Shown: in pieces, positions 1 through 59,159 of the stretch
Layout: each line of letters starts with the position of its first letter
Numbering within the stretch: the stretch's first letter is position 1
NCBI GenBank assembly: GCA_030141605.1
Contig: JAQGDQ010000109.1
Location: 551,165 to 615,164, forward strand
Length of the DNA stretch: 64,000 bases
Source: Tubiluchus corallicola
Lineage: Eukaryota; Priapulida; Priapulimorpha; Priapulimorphida; Tubiluchidae
Direction: 5' to 3'
Translations under genes and position numbers: made by a program
The notes under the pieces: generated by a model
The model's database searches: none
What the model was told of the DNA's origin: nothing
The model's input: the letters and a program-made list of their open reading frames with translations, nothing else

Positions 1-400
1 TAATGCATGTTCTGTTCAGATATATTGCAAACAGACCTCATTAACAGTTATGATTGTTCACTAAATATATGATTGTTCAGTTATTTATAAAGTACTGAGT
101 GTTTATCTGTTGTATGATTTTTTTATATTGCCATTACTAGAAAACTTATAAAGCATATATTGAACTTTCTTGATACGGGTTCATACTCTAACAAATTAGC
201 ACTCTAATCTTCTGTAAATTGGCAGGGTCAGGACAAGTCACATGTGGTATACCATTCTGGCCTGGTTCAATGAATTCAAACACAACTGACAGTCTAATGT
301 ACTAGAAGTACTTAGTAAATATTTTCTGCATCAGCAAACCACTAAACCACTTTTTTTCAAATCCAAGCTTAACATTTTTAAATCAACAACAGACACTTAC
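1..400 (-). other. EPG5 intron, 3' continuation off the edge
   Basis: AT-rich sequence following the GTAAGT donor at 400. I see no EPG5-like frame, RNA gene or delimited repeat here. Confidence 0.5.
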
Positions 401-45818
<45,418 letters not shown>

Positions 45819-46700
45819 CTAAAAATGAGTAAACGAAATCAAGATCATTATTATAGTTTTAAATTATGTTAATTGTAATAATTATTTGTTATAGACCATC
45901 TAAGAGTAACTGCAAAATCAATTTATAATTTTTCATTAACAGAACCTGGAAACAAGGCTGGAGCCACTATGTAGGCAAGTGCTATTCATAAGGAAACACA
46001 TGCAGGATTTAATAAAGTGAAGTGTAACTTTATTTTATATAAAATTTGAAATTCACTTTTCCTCTCCCGAAGAATGTGAAAAAAATATTTTTCAAAGAGA
46101 GACAGCAAGCTAAAAAAGATGATGTTGGAAATGCACAAAAACTTTTATTGTTGTATAGAGAAAGAAAAGTGTGATTAATAGTGTTGTAATTACCTCGTTT
46201 TACAGAAATGAAAGACAAGATTAGAAAATTCAAGATTATTATACTAAATTATAGATCAGACCATAGTACTTATAAGCCTAATTATATAATATTCAAAAAA
46301 CATTGAAAGTTTTTGAAATGCTCTTGAAAGTCTAGTATCCAAGTTTCACATGGGAGAAGGAAGAAAGCAGTGCATTTAGCTTTCAAAAATAACTTAGAGC
46401 ATCCTGAACAAAAGAAAAAGAAATGTCTGATTTTTTACATGCCTGTTGAACTCAAGATCAAATTGAACAGTTTGAAATTAAGAGAGGCTTTGCAGGTATT
46501 GTCTAGCAGTGCCACAGATAATTTAAATGTGTAAGCGTTTTCCAAAACAAGTAAAGGAAAAATTGGTTTGATCATAATTTAATAAAAACCATTAAGAAAA
46601 AACTAAGGCCTAACAACTCACTATTAATTTACACTTTTTACAAGGCAAGAGGACCAAGCACGAACAGACAACTTTTGCATTCAAATTGAAAAAACAAAGC

Positions 46701-47119
46701 TTAATTGCTTATCATATCATTTAAAACGCAGGTAAAGAACAAAATGATGACTGATTGCGTTATGTTGATGTGAAACGGATCTTCGACTAAGTTTGCTAAC
46801 TCCTCACCAAATGTTTTCAAATTATCATTTGTATTATGTCTGCACATGTATATGTCAAGATAAAATAAAGACTGAGTTGCTAGTACAGTATTTGCTAAAA
46901 AACACACAAATGTGGATGTTATAGCTGTACTACAGATAGACAAAACGGACGTTTCTTCCTGGAATTCTCCATAAAACGTATTCTGATTTTGCCAAGCAAA
47001 TAATATCGTAAGTTGGTACGCTGGGAAGCAAATAAATAGCGGCAAATGAATGGTGGTACATGATAATGCTTCTTGATCAGCGAAGCGTGACCACTACACC
47101 CACACAGGACTGCTCCATA
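46701..47119 (-). other. Open frame faintly resembling an insect odorant receptor (7tm_6) fragment
   Basis: About 139 codons without a stop on the minus strand; an ATG lies at 47045. It is hydrophobic, with FPAYQLTILFAW, then a membrane-like stretch and NTVLATQSLFYLDIYMC followed by LKTFGEELANLV. The order and spacing recall the SPAYELTY ... DTLF ... QF..L...L pattern of insect odorant receptors. I see no catalytic or family-defining residue that proves it, and no flanking exons. It could be a relic gene or a chance AT-rich frame. Confidence 0.25.
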
Positions 47120-47740
47120 CTATACGTGAAGCAGTTTCATTAAACCATGATTGGTAAAGACTGGCCACGACAGATATAGGCACAGAACTTTATTTATAGT
47201 AAGATCAAACTTCTCTGTTATAATGCAGTTAAACACGGCAAAATATTCTTCGATAAATTAATTATCAGATATAAAAGACAGTTTTATTTTTATCCTCTCA
47301 CACGTCTCTCCTTGACGTCTTTTTCTCTTTACTTAGTAGAATAATCTGGTGGTGATTCTTCAATCCACTAGAGTTACCGAGGTAACTGTGAACAGTAAGA
47401 TGAGATGAAACGGGTTATCTCATCTCTCACTCAATCATCTATCTGTCATCTCTATCACCACGGCCGGACAAATATCAGTAGAATTTAATTCGGCATAAAA
47501 TTTTCAGCAGCCATCAATAACAATGAAGTGCTAATATAAAATAATTGCTCTAGAGCAAACGCAGACGGGAATCCGGCACAAAGCGAGGAAGAGTGAGGAT
47601 TTTCGGTGTGAAATCCACCAGGAATATTGCACACTTCCTGATTCCTAGGCGGATTCCGAAAATCGAAACGACTTTTTTATGATATTTAAAATCATATTTG
47701 TAATTTGCGCATTCATAAACTCTTTATTGGGGGACTAAAC

Positions 47741-47971
47741 TTGTTTGTTCTTCTTGGACATTCTGTTTGTTCTAATTCCTTTGTACCTGGAACGCACTTT
47801 CCAATACAAAATTCCGTTTTTTTGTTCAAGATTTTTCAAAGTTAACGAAAAATCGAAAGCAGTTGTAAGGTTGCTCATGCAGTACCTACAATCTGACAGC
47901 TTTAACTGATTTACTAAAACATTTATACGTTTTCCGCCATTAATCTTTTTAATTTTTGACTCACAATACAT
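47741..47971 (-). other. Candidate upstream EPG5 coding exon (weak)
   Basis: Minus-strand frame ending in a phase-0 GTTTAG donor, the phase needed by the 45818 exon. NVLVNQLKLSDCR can be aligned without gaps to human EFYELLLNYSRCR, and LTLKNLEQKNGILYWKV roughly to the human coiled coil before GICAD. Few identities, and the acceptor side is poor, so this may be chance. Confidence 0.22.
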
Positions 47972-48091
47972 TTATTTGTCTTTTTCCTCGAGCATTTAAA
48001 TATTCATTTGTTGTATTTATTTAATTTATATGTAGCTAGCATGCGCTATCGAGCAGAATGCATTTTAAACGCACGTTTCGTTCTTTCTTAC

Positions 48092-48319
48092 CTTCAGAGC
48101 CATTTTCAGGTGTAGGTCTGTTCGGGTAAAATTTACGACATCCACACTGTGACATTTACATCTAAAGTGTTTACACAGCGGCAAACACGCCCAAGAAAAA
48201 CACTCGAAATGGTTTTTTGTGAATTTCAGAAGCCATGCTGAGTTGGGAATACGCAAATGTTCTGCGGGGATTTGTTTGAGGAACAGAAAAAGGAATGTAA
48301 ACGCGCTTGCTTCGCTCAC
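48092..48319 (-). other. Candidate 5' exon or promoter region of a minus-strand gene
   Basis: The minus strand has an open stretch ending ATGGCTCTGAAG followed by the strong donor GTAAGA. The patch contains more CpG than the surrounding DNA. It would suit a first EPG5 exon (MALK...), but nothing links the two directly. Confidence 0.25.
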
Positions 48320-51260
48320 TAAGTTTTATCGAAAATACTGCTGTCAGTTAAAAAAACTCAAGCTCCCGACGTTCATTTAAACTGCTCGTGGACAATGGCG
48401 TCATTACATATATCTGCTGAATGTTAAAATGGGAAGGGTAGGACTAAAATCGGGGCGGTAACTATATGACATATTTGAATATGGACTGACAGGATTTTCG
48501 AGAACAGCTAACGATGACAATGAATTCAAGACACTATGCAGTACGCAAGCAAACTCCAATGTTAGAAAGAAGAGCAGAAAAAGTTTAGTGATGAAACGAA
48601 ACTACTATAGCTACGTGGCTACGTTACGCAATGGTGAAATGTATTCGCCAGTGTTAAGTAACCCTGGCAGGCCTTCAGGGGTCACGACAATAACCTTATA
48701 AGCGTATTGAACAGACAATAGGTCAAGAAAATGTCCTAAATGAACAGGCTGTACAAACCGTTTCAGTGTGAATGAACTACAAGATGGTGACTCACTGCGA
48801 AAAGATACTATGCGTGGAAACTTAAGCGCTGTCCCGCAAGACTGGCACTTATGCAGCCCGTAACCTTATCTGCCATCCCGCTGACTAAAATCATTAGTTA
48901 CCAAGACAACGCGCGTAAAAGCGAAATGATTGCCATGAACTTTAATTGCTTCTATTTACGGCAAGTTTGCGGGTAATTGGCAGTATTGAACCCAATGATC
49001 TTTATCAAGTTTAACCCTCAAGCGAAAGCCTCATGTAGTGACGTGACAATTTCTCAGAAATAATAAGTCAAACCAGGATACGTAATAAATGATGACAGGA
49101 TTCGAGTTGTAACTTGTAAGTAGATTATTTGAATTCGTTACGCAATTTCCTGCGAAACATTACATAATACGCGAGTTTAGTGAAAGGCCACTCCTCAGTG
49201 AAGGTAGAAGTCAAAAAAGGTAAACATAAATGTCTTTACACTGTCGCCTTTACAAGCAAACAACAAAGATATTTAGCTAAATCGGAACTCAACACTGTTT
49301 GCTAATGTGCGTTCTTCTCTTATATTAGGTCTGAAACATATGAAACCGCCAATACCTAAGGACAAATACAATGTGTTAAAAACAACACTCGTTAATAGGG
49401 CCTTTCATTCGTGACAAGTTGCAAATGGCTTCATAGTTTAATGTAAATTATGAAGCCACAATGAAGTCATGCTTTGTAATGTAATGGCTGTACTCCAAAT
49501 ACCGTCCAACGTTGGGTAAAAAATAATACCGACTGTACATGTATAGTGTAGAGAAAGCAGCAGTTACAGTTTGATAAATAACATCCATGGGGATAATTTT
49601 TCTACACACACATTTCAACGGTATGATTTCATTATTACCATACAATGTGCTCCGTAGCAATGATGCAAGGTCTTTTGGGAAGCCACACTTTATGAAATTC
49701 TTTTGTACTCGTTGTGCAGAAAGAAACTCTCGAAGAAAGCAACAAAATTTTGAACAATCAATTCAACAATAATGCGCAAAACAACTCTGCTTATTGTATG
49801 AGGCAGTAACACTTTCAGAGTGGTTTTACTGCGCAAAATGACACAGTTCGAAGAAGCTTTATTTCTTACACTTGTCAGATTATTACAGAAAATTCAGAAA
49901 CCTCGACTGCAATTTATCGTGTTTCTCACAAGGTGATTATAACGTGAATCAAATGTCGTAAAATGAATGTTATCTCAGCGATACAGACTGAGTTTCAGAT
50001 TGGAAGTAATACAGAGATAGAACATAATAATTTCTACAAAGTGTAATACATATATTTACTATATTTCGTGAAATATAAGTAACCACGAAAAAAATCTACA
50101 AAAAGAATGAGAATTCAAGAAAATCGAACAATCACAGTCAGAAATGACGTCTTAAACTTCAGCACTACTAATCACGAATGGTCGCGGGACAGCTGAATAA
50201 GAATAATCCTGTAATATGGAACAATGAACTGATGGAGGTAGTCACTAGTCACCCGTCCTCATTATCATGCATCCACTCTCAACGAGAGGCAGATAGCAGA
50301 TAAAACCAAGCCTCAGCTTTTGAAGAAGCAGCTTTTGCGGAAGTCATCAAATCATTTATTAAGCAGGCCCAGCGCTGTTTAACTTCGTATCTAAGCATGC
50401 ATCGTGAATCGTGACCAGTCAGCCTCACTCACCCTCCTTCCCAAAATAAGTTAGTGATTAGTACAGTTTGTGTAAAACACCCAAGAAAAAATCAATTCCA
50501 CTTAATAATGAACAATAATTAGTGACGACTTGAATAGCTTTTCATCTACCTTTAAATGTGCGTATAATGATCGTATGACGTGCGTACTTATACAGCAGCT
50601 GGTAATCGCATGAATCTTACAGTAATGCAATTATGTCATATTTATTATCAAAGTGAAGGCGAGAAGAAATCCTATGATTTATTACAAAATTCACTTCTTA
50701 AATGGAGACTCGAATGCCTGGAATGCTAAACACTTCGATCACTTCTTAAGCTAATAAAGTCGTAAGCTGCGAAAATTTTGCAGAAGATTAATCCACGATT
50801 GCTATGCGGTCGTACGAAAATTAATGGCACGGGTTTACAGGCAAAGGCACTAATTGCAAGTTTCATTTCGAAAGAACTCTGTGGCAAGAGAAAACTCGCG
50901 TATACAATTGCGAAATGGCAAACACGACTTTCAGAAGGTTAAACCTGAACTGCATGCACAACTGTAGAATTAAAGGTAAATGCATCCCCCATTCAATCGC
51001 AATTTGTGTTAAACAAGGAAATTTTGTTTCGTTAATAACCCTCTTTATCGAAGGAAAATTTTTGAGGAAATCTTACTTTTGTTGCTATGAAAGCTGCAAC
51101 CACAGCAGAATTATTTTTGATGAAGTTGAGGCGTCTTTTAGATAATTCTAGACATAAAACAAGGCATCATTTATACAACTAATTGATTTGTAATTAGCGA
51201 CGATGACGATGCTTTACTGCCGCTATTGACTATGGTGACGATGATGACGACAATGACGAT
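48320..51260. other. Non-coding stretch, nothing recognised
   Basis: Mixed-composition DNA with only short frames (up to about 76 codons) lacking any familiar motif. No RNA gene or delimited transposon seen. Confidence 0.5.
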
Positions 51261-51261
51261 A

Positions 51262-51310
51262 ATGAAGAATAAGAATAAGATAAGAGGGATAAGATAAGAT
51301 ATATTTATTT
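51262..51310. repeat. Short AATAAGATAAGAGGGATAAG-type repeat before TTTATTTATC
   Basis: GATAA-rich tract directly followed by ATATTTATTTATCTCCTGCAAGTTCAAC. Such a GATAAGATA/TTTATTTA boundary can mark the end of a retroelement, but no element can be delimited. Confidence 0.35.
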
Positions 51311-51775
51311 ATCTCCTGCAAGTTCAACAGTGCAAAGAAATTTCAAAATTCATAAAGACGCTAAACACTTGGACACGGTAAAATAATGATAGTTTCACAA
51401 TAGAAGAACTGAAAAACATACAAAAGTACAATTAAAAATTAACAAAATTAATGCAAAACCAGAATTAATTGTGGTAATATAATTTTAAGCAGCTAAGGCA
51501 GCACGCACATTTAAATGCAAGAATTATGGAAATCAATACACGCGTGAAGATTCAAAAATGTGCACTGAACTATGAAACAAAACAAAATCTAACTCAAAAC
51601 TAACTCAAAAACACATGCATTAATATTTAGGCAAAACAAATCAAAAAGAACATAAAGTCTCATAACCAAAAATGCTGAATGGAATACAAATTTTTGAAAA
51701 TATTTATGCTTACATCAAGTAGTATAGGCCAGCAATTCGTTTTTATATCTTTTACTTAATATGTTAAAAATGTGA

Positions 51776-51838
51776 AGAAGAAGAAAAAGAAGAAGAAGAA
51801 GATGATGATGATGATGACAATGATGACGATGATAATAA
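51776..51838. repeat. (GAA)n/(GAT)n microsatellite
   Basis: AAGAAGAAGAAAAAGAAG followed by GATGATGATGATGATGACA and GATGACGATGATAA. Confidence 0.9.
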
Positions 51839-53525
51839 CTTGAAATATCATTATCTTGTACAGATGCCACGATTTTGATATTCTTACATAAATTTGGAAA
51901 TGCGAACTAATGGCTCACATACACAAAAATGTCTCACAGACAAGGTTGATCAAAATGGGCTTTGAGATTCATACAGATCATTTTCAATCAGTGCTGACAC
52001 ACTGAGGGAGAAGCCAAGTAGTAATGATTTGATAAAACCTGCATTAAATCAATAAGGCGAAACTTTGGCGACTAACCGTGATTTTCCAAAGAAGCCGAAC
52101 TGTAAAAGATTTAATGGCAATGTATACTGCGCAATACCTTTATCGGCACTCCAGCCAGCAAATGCTTTAAATTTTTATCTCCGAAATGTTTACGTCAAAA
52201 TGCGTGTGAATTGAGATGTTGGTGACGAACAGCATAAAATAAACTGCAAAAATGCTGCCGCTTTTTTGCTTGAAGTAGGAAGTCTAATATATTGGATCTC
52301 GTACGTGTGAAGTAAACTCAAAATCAGACTTGTAATCAGTTAAAGTTAAACGGATCCCAGAAAGCGCATTCGCAAGACAAAGGGTTATCAGTTAGAAAAC
52401 AAATAAACAACGAAGAACAGTGTGCGGTCACAGATGGCCTCGCATTCAGAAACGAAATTCGAAAAAAATAACCATCTTTTTTTAATTTTAGCACTTCCGC
52501 TGGTCACCAAGTGAACGAAATTGTCGATCAAGGCTGGTTTTCTGCCGGCTCTAAACAAACGTTACCGATTGAAAACCCATTTTTCAATTTTGTCGTCCTG
52601 GAAGTAATCTAATCTTTTACGAATAAATAAAATACTATGACGAATGCATGCATGCCTTTAAATGCAACTGTTACTATAGAAAATCCCGAGAATATTTTTT
52701 TCCTTTGATTTTCTACGGTCTAATTATTTTTAAGGCAACAAAGTTCGTGCAAACCACGCCAAACTCCCTTATGGAATTTCAATCATTATTCCAACCGATT
52801 CAGCGAAGACTGTCGTTTCTATTTATCATTCATTCAAATTTCGTCTTCTTATTTAATCAAGCCAGTAATTTTCGTTTGAATTCTGAATGTTTTTGGCGCT
52901 TGGCCAAGATGAGCATAATAATAATTGTCTCCATCAGAAACTGCACATAGTTACAAATAGACGACAACGCCAAGCCGTTGGGAAAGTAATGGTGGCTCCT
53001 TGTCACATATAAGACACTTGGCAATGGCAACTGTACAATTAAAATTAAAAGTGGAAAATTGTCAAGAAAAATTAGTTGTGACTGAGGGTAGCAGCAGCGC
53101 CAATGCGTAACTGCAATAAAATAATGTGACTATAATGTCAGATAAATTACGCATATACCCCTATACCTACAGCAATAAAAACTGTTTGTACAATATAAGA
53201 ATTGACAAATCCAGGTAAAAAAGTCACAGGTAAAGAAGTCAGAGATAAAAGTTGAAGTAAAAGCCAAAATTGTGTCTTTCTTCGCGACTTTCTGTTCCCG
53301 TGACTTTATTACTGGTCACCGATTTAATGTACATACAAAATGGAAGACACATAATCACTTTCATATAAGTATAGAACAATTCAACATTTCTGTTCTGGCC
53401 AAGCTCATGTGCAAGTCCGCCTATAGTCAGTCACACAGCAGTGACAGCTCAGCATGAATATCGTCACTGGGTGAACCATAAGTACAAAAAAGATGACAGT
53501 ATACCTTTGTCAATTTAGCAAATTA

Positions 53526-53969
53526 TGTTAACAACGCTTTATTGGGTCGCCCAATAATAACATACATAAATAAATACAGTGGGCATTACAATAGCTCTGC
53601 TCCATAAAGCACCAGAGAGAAGCCAGTCTCTCTGTTGGGCAGCTAAATAATATCCCTTAGCTAATATTAAAACGGAATAGGCAGCTGAGTGCAAGACAAA
53701 CACAAGCTTTGAGACGAGTGGAGAAAAGGGCTGTAAAGAACGAGTGTTTTTTATTGTGTAGTTATACACTATAAATATAGTCAATTGGAAGAGCTACAGC
53801 ACTCCAGTGTCTTGTGTCCGTTTTTTGTTCGGGAAACAACGCGGGTTCATTCAGAAGGCATTCAAGGTACTCTACCAGCACTGCCACTAGTTGGAAAAGA
53901 CTTTACGACGTCGGGCGCGCATCGTAAGAACGAAAAAATTCTCAATGATATGAACTCAAGCTATTAACA
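53526..53969 (-). mobile_element. Possible solo LTR
   Basis: On the minus strand the segment runs from TGTTAATAGC to GCGTTGTTAACA, has a TATA-like TATATTTATAGTG in the middle and CCAATAAAGCG close to the end, the usual TG...CA plus TATA plus AATAAA layout of an LTR. Flanking 5-mers (AATTA and AACAA) do not match well, and no internal retroviral-type domain is present nearby. Confidence 0.4.
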
Positions 53970-56900
53970 AACAATCGTTGTATATAGAAACTGAAAAAAA
54001 AACGTTTCGGTGCACAGTGTTTATTAATTTGGATGAAAGGAAAAATAATTAAAAAAATTTTATATTTTGTTTAAATGACCCTACTGCAGATTAACTTTTT
54101 CTCTTCTGGTAACACACCACAAGCTGTTTCGTTATCATTCCTCTACTGAGACTGTGTGTACTGCTTCCGGTTATTTTTCTTGTTGAAAGAGAATGCATCT
54201 ATATCAACACGCGATTAAGATTGTATATCATCTTAGAGGCTTATCCTAGATAAAGAGCTAAGTGCTGCCATAGCCGTCATGTCAAAGTAATAAAACAGCT
54301 CCCTGCCGTTAAGTACTGGATACCAGCTTATAGTGCTTCAAACTATATACGAAGTGTTTTTCAAATTGCTTTGCTAAATTTTTGTTTTGTCCTATTCAAT
54401 GCCAGCAAAAACGGCATTTCTCTGCTACAAGGCCTAATATCATGGCGTGGTGTGCATTAGACGACTTTTGCTTTTTGTGCAAACTGATCTCTCGTGTTTT
54501 TTCTGCACAGTGAATTTGTACTTAATTGGCGACTATGCTACACTATTTAAAAAAGACCAATTAGTTTTTCTAGTCGTAGTCATCAATTGAATCACGAAAT
54601 CCCGGGCACAAGCAGGTCACCAGCTTCCACCTCTTTTCCTAGTATATCAGACAGTAGGCTTATGCACATCAATAAGATCAAATTCACATTGTCGTTTAAG
54701 TAGCAATAGCTTTTGTTGAATATTGAACACCAGTACAGCCTATTTTATGGCTTCTACTGCAAAATGGCACGTAATAACATAAAAATTGTCATAGCTACAT
54801 ATAGAGTGTTTAGAGGCGCAGAATTACACGAGGACAAACACTGTCATTAAATCTAGAGCGATAACATCTATTCAGAGGCTCATATGTAGACACAACAAAA
54901 ACCTACAATCAAACTATTACAGTCAAGTGGCTAAAGATGACAATTAAATGCAGCGGAAATCGAGAGATGGGCATTTAATTGCTGTTCCACGATTGATGAT
55001 GACTTCAGCATATAGCAAAATCCCTACAGAGCCAGTACAGCTTGCAATGACATTGCTTATTAGGGGCAAGGCGCACAATAATGCGGTCGGCAGCGGTTCC
55101 CCGTCATTAAAACTGTTTGGTAACATTAGCCAATGGATGTAATGGCGAGGAGGAAATGTCCATAATTCGCAATAAGATTATATGTCGATTGTGGAAGACA
55201 AATCCTATTAAAGTTAACATTATTCCGAAGATTGCCGTCCTTGGCTGTATGATTATTCTGGATGACCTTTAAATCTTCGGGGTGGCAAACACTGCCAGCC
55301 TCTTAACTCTTCTCAAAGATCAATAATACACAAGAGTTTCTGTACAACTGGTTTCTGTAGCTTCTGCTGATACATGGCAGACCAGAATGGTAAATTTGTA
55401 ATCAACATTTTTTATTCTGTCCGTCTTCATCTTCAATTATAACTCGGAATCGCATACCGCACCAGCTTCCACCAATGTCGTTTTTCAATCTACTGTGTAC
55501 TTCGTTGTAGGAGCGCATCAAAAAAGCATCAATTATTGTTTCCTAGCCAGGAGACGCAAATGACACCACGTCTCACTACAGTCTGCAGGGCGTCAGACAA
55601 AGCGGGTGGCTAGTTGACTGTTCAGACAGATTGTACATATTTCTTTTTTACACTATAGGAAGCGACCACGACAAGTTGCAACGTGAAACAATCCCGAAAA
55701 GGGGGACCGAATCATTAAATTTTACAGTTTTTGAACCCACGCAAAACCTTGCAAAATGAACCAGCCAGGACACTCCGACTTTTTTTAATAAATTTTAAGA
55801 CAACAGAAAGCGGATACTAAAGCTATTTGAGCGCATATGATTTTCGTCAGACGATCTTCGCGCTACATCCATAGTAATTTGAACTAAAAGTAATCAGCAG
55901 TGAGCTAATATCAGAGTGCAGCTGTAATAATACACTGTTATTATAACTAAGCGCCAGTGAAACGACGATGAAACACGCTAGAAACACCCTGCTGAAAGGA
56001 TAATAAGAAGCACACTGTAATTATTCACTTGTTCTGAATGAACACTTCATGGATTTTCTGAATTTTTTTTATGCAAAAATTGGGCTTTTGGTATAACTGT
56101 GAGCATATCTTTCTTCCTAATTTACAGAAAAATCGTTTCTGTCAATGTTTGGCTAAAACTCAAACAAATTCTATATTAGAAAGGGGGAACATATTCTGTT
56201 TAAAATAGTAATGCACGTATATAAAAGTGATGAGTTAGATGAAAAACACTCAGATGCGCGACCTAGGAATGCCAATGAAATTCATGTTAAAAGTAATTTT
56301 CGCTTTTCCAAATTTTGGACATGTTAAAACTAGCTATTAATATGATATCAGGAACCTCTAAAAATATCGTACCCGTATAAGGCGATGTACGGGCTATTCT
56401 TGGAAACAGTAAAGTAGTCTGCAGGGACAGGCAATACAACGGCAGCACTAACAAAGTACAATGGCTTCATTTCTTGATCCATTCTGCTGAAACAGGTACT
56501 TTAGTTAATCACCATCAAGCCTAAATAATAACTGCTATTAGTTACATATAAGAAACAAGCTTATTTTAAAGTATTTTCCTACGACACAGACGCGGCATCT
56601 AATGTACTAAAAATAGTTTGATCGAAGACGAGAGACGCTGTTATCTTTTTGAATTTCAAATGTTTTTAAAGTGAATCGTGCACCAGGCACTACAAAGCAA
56701 GATAAATGCAAATCCCGAACCTGCATTTTGTGCAGCAATAAATCAAGTTGAATTGTAATTTCCACAAATCATCGCCGCATGCAGAGAGCAATTTCTGAAA
56801 TTGAGTTCTGTATCCAACAGGCGCATCTACACACGGGAGTAAGACAGGGTACTAGCAATACAAACAAAAATGAGTAATGGGCATACAAAATGACAAGAGT

Positions 56901-58900
56901 GTTAGCGAAAATATAGTGCAAAGGCGCAACCCATTTTTAAGCTATAATATTAGGCGCCATTGTATTTTTAGTAACCAGTAATTGAAGATCATCCTACTTG
57001 AACTCTCTGCAGTCACAAGGTCGTAATGCTCAACTTTTACAATGTGAAATGTATTTACGATGAACCTTCTTAATAAGCCTGCCCAAGTGGTCTCCAGTGC
57101 TTCGCGGGAGTAATGCTGCTGAACAATGTACGTGAAATCATGTAGGAAACCAGTCAACTAACCAGTCCACCCCGCAAATAATCACATCATTCAAATGGAC
57201 GTAAACTTTGTTGATACTACAAGATTAAGGTTTCACGAAAATACTGTTTAACTCTTGCAAGATAGAAACGGGAGATTCATATTCCCAAAAACGTGAGAAA
57301 TTTTTCCTACTGGAGTCTGGAAAGTGCTGGGGTCATGAACATAGCACACAAATGTAACAGGTGCTAAGTTTGAAGATACCACGAAACGTCAGACATGGGC
57401 GTTTGTTTACGTAGTATCTGAATTTTAACACTGACCGATAAAAGTGTCCTTTCTGAATTCGTTCTGATTTCATCATGGTTTTCGGTAATGTATAGCAGCA
57501 ATCGTTCCCCATTCAATTTTACAGATAACGAAAAATTTAAGCTATCATTAAATTAGTTAATTAAAGATGAAGTTGACATTAAATACCATACTAGGAGCTG
57601 CACGCAGCGTTATCTACTACCAAAAATAGATTGTTATAATATTTTATATTTCGGTACTGTCTTCCTGCCTCACGACAACACTGCTGTTAGCTTCAGCGCA
57701 TCATTGCCAAGATACGCCGCGAGAGTACTTCTGCACCCCCATAGATAGTTTTGCCGCATCTGCATAGTAAACATGGTTTTGGCAAAATATAAGAAATTAC
57801 ATAGCATGTATTCCGCAGTGGTACTATACAAAAGCTACAACGATAACCCAATGCCACTAGCACTAGCAATGACTCCCTTTCCTACCTAAACACCATATTA
57901 ACTACTGTACTTTATTTTCCGCTGCACTACATTCTCCCAACACAAGTAATTCTAAGATCATTTCGCGTTTTTTGTTACAATGTTAGGATTGCTTTCATTA
58001 TTCGTTCGAAACCGGAATTTCCGGAAAGCCATCGTTTAACTAAAGAAAAGTTTCACGTTTCCCGGTCGAATTTTTTTAACTGCTCTAAGCGGCAACTTTA
58101 TTTAGACTCCAAAATAACTATGGTCTGAATGAGAACCATTGTTTTGCGCAAAACCGCCTATCTAATCAACTAAGCACAGTCTGCATGTCATGGAAAAGTC
58201 ATTATCATAACAACACGGGCAGGTGGATACTGAGTACCTCCCTTTCCTCTCAACGACTTGTGTGCGTGTCCTTGTGCCTTGAGCTTGAAAAATGATTAAA
58301 AAGAAATCTAAACAAACAACACCCGTTTTAAAAACAGCAAACGACGAATTAATACCGGTTTGTGAAAATGGGAAAATTTCGCGATCTTTTAAGGCATTAT
58401 ACCTTTAACCTTTTCAAACCTAGTGTTTCTATTCTGCTTTGTCTACATAGTGAGGAAACGGGTGCGCTCCTTATCACCCAGCTAAAGCGATTTTCAGATA
58501 AATTGGGGCAATTGTCATTTTATTTTAACGAGCCAGAAAGTGCGATATACCCAGAACTTGTTAGTTCTTGTCTTATAAAATTAATGAGTTTATAGCATTA
58601 GAGCAAAGGAGAGACAAGAAGACCACTGCCAGTCTAAATAAAACCAGTAAGGTATTATTAGATTTCTTTTATTAAATATATCTATTTTCCTCTCAGATAG
58701 TTTCTCTAAAATGTAATTTTTCCGAACATCATTGCCGACAATCAATTGACTATCAAAAATCAACTTCAACCATAAAGTCCTTGTCATAGTTGTCCGTCAA
58801 ACACAATTCTCAACGTCAATTTTTTTTCATTTGTCAGAAAGGTAAACATGCATGATTAAAGTATTTTAGTGTACCAAATATAAATTTCCAAAATTTTTGC
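53970..58900. other. Non-coding stretch, nothing recognised
   Basis: AT-rich DNA with frames no longer than about 77 codons on either strand, none of which resembles a known domain. Confidence 0.5.
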
Positions 58901-58924
58901 GGTGTCATATGAGGTTGTGAATGA

Positions 58925-59150
58925 ATCCGCCCAGCCTAACGTTTTGTTTCCCCACAGCAAGGTGCTGACGTCATATTAAATATGTTGACGAAAGAGAGAT
59001 CAATACGCCGGGATTTTAGTTCAGGGGACAAGCCAGCGCAGTGCGGTACTGATGCTTCCTGGATGCTGGCGCGTCGGTTCATCCGCGTTAACTAGGCAAC
59101 GCTGACCCACAAAAACTGAAGCACGACAGTTGTCAGGTAAAAACGTAACC
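58925..59150 (+). promoter_or_regulatory. CpG-containing promoter-like patch
   Basis: Contains a perfect CRE-type core (CTGACGTCAT at about 58967), several CpGs (GCGCGTCGG, CATCCGCG), an X-box-like GTTAACTAGGCAAC and, at its right end, TTGTCAG followed by GTAAAAAC, a possible plus-strand donor. It could be the start of a gene running right, or one running left, whose coding exons lie elsewhere. Confidence 0.3.
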
Positions 59151-59159
59151 AGCGTAAAA

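Noticed and set aside
46325-46531. Plus-strand Lys-rich frame ending LNSLKLREALQVLSSSATDN
   Set aside because: No start codon in a sensible place and no homology recognised. Probably chance.
48065-48319. Complete 84-codon minus-strand protein (MSEASAFTFLFLF...)
   Set aside because: The frame has no recognisable domain. Only its splice-donor end suggested a possible first exon, reported with low confidence.
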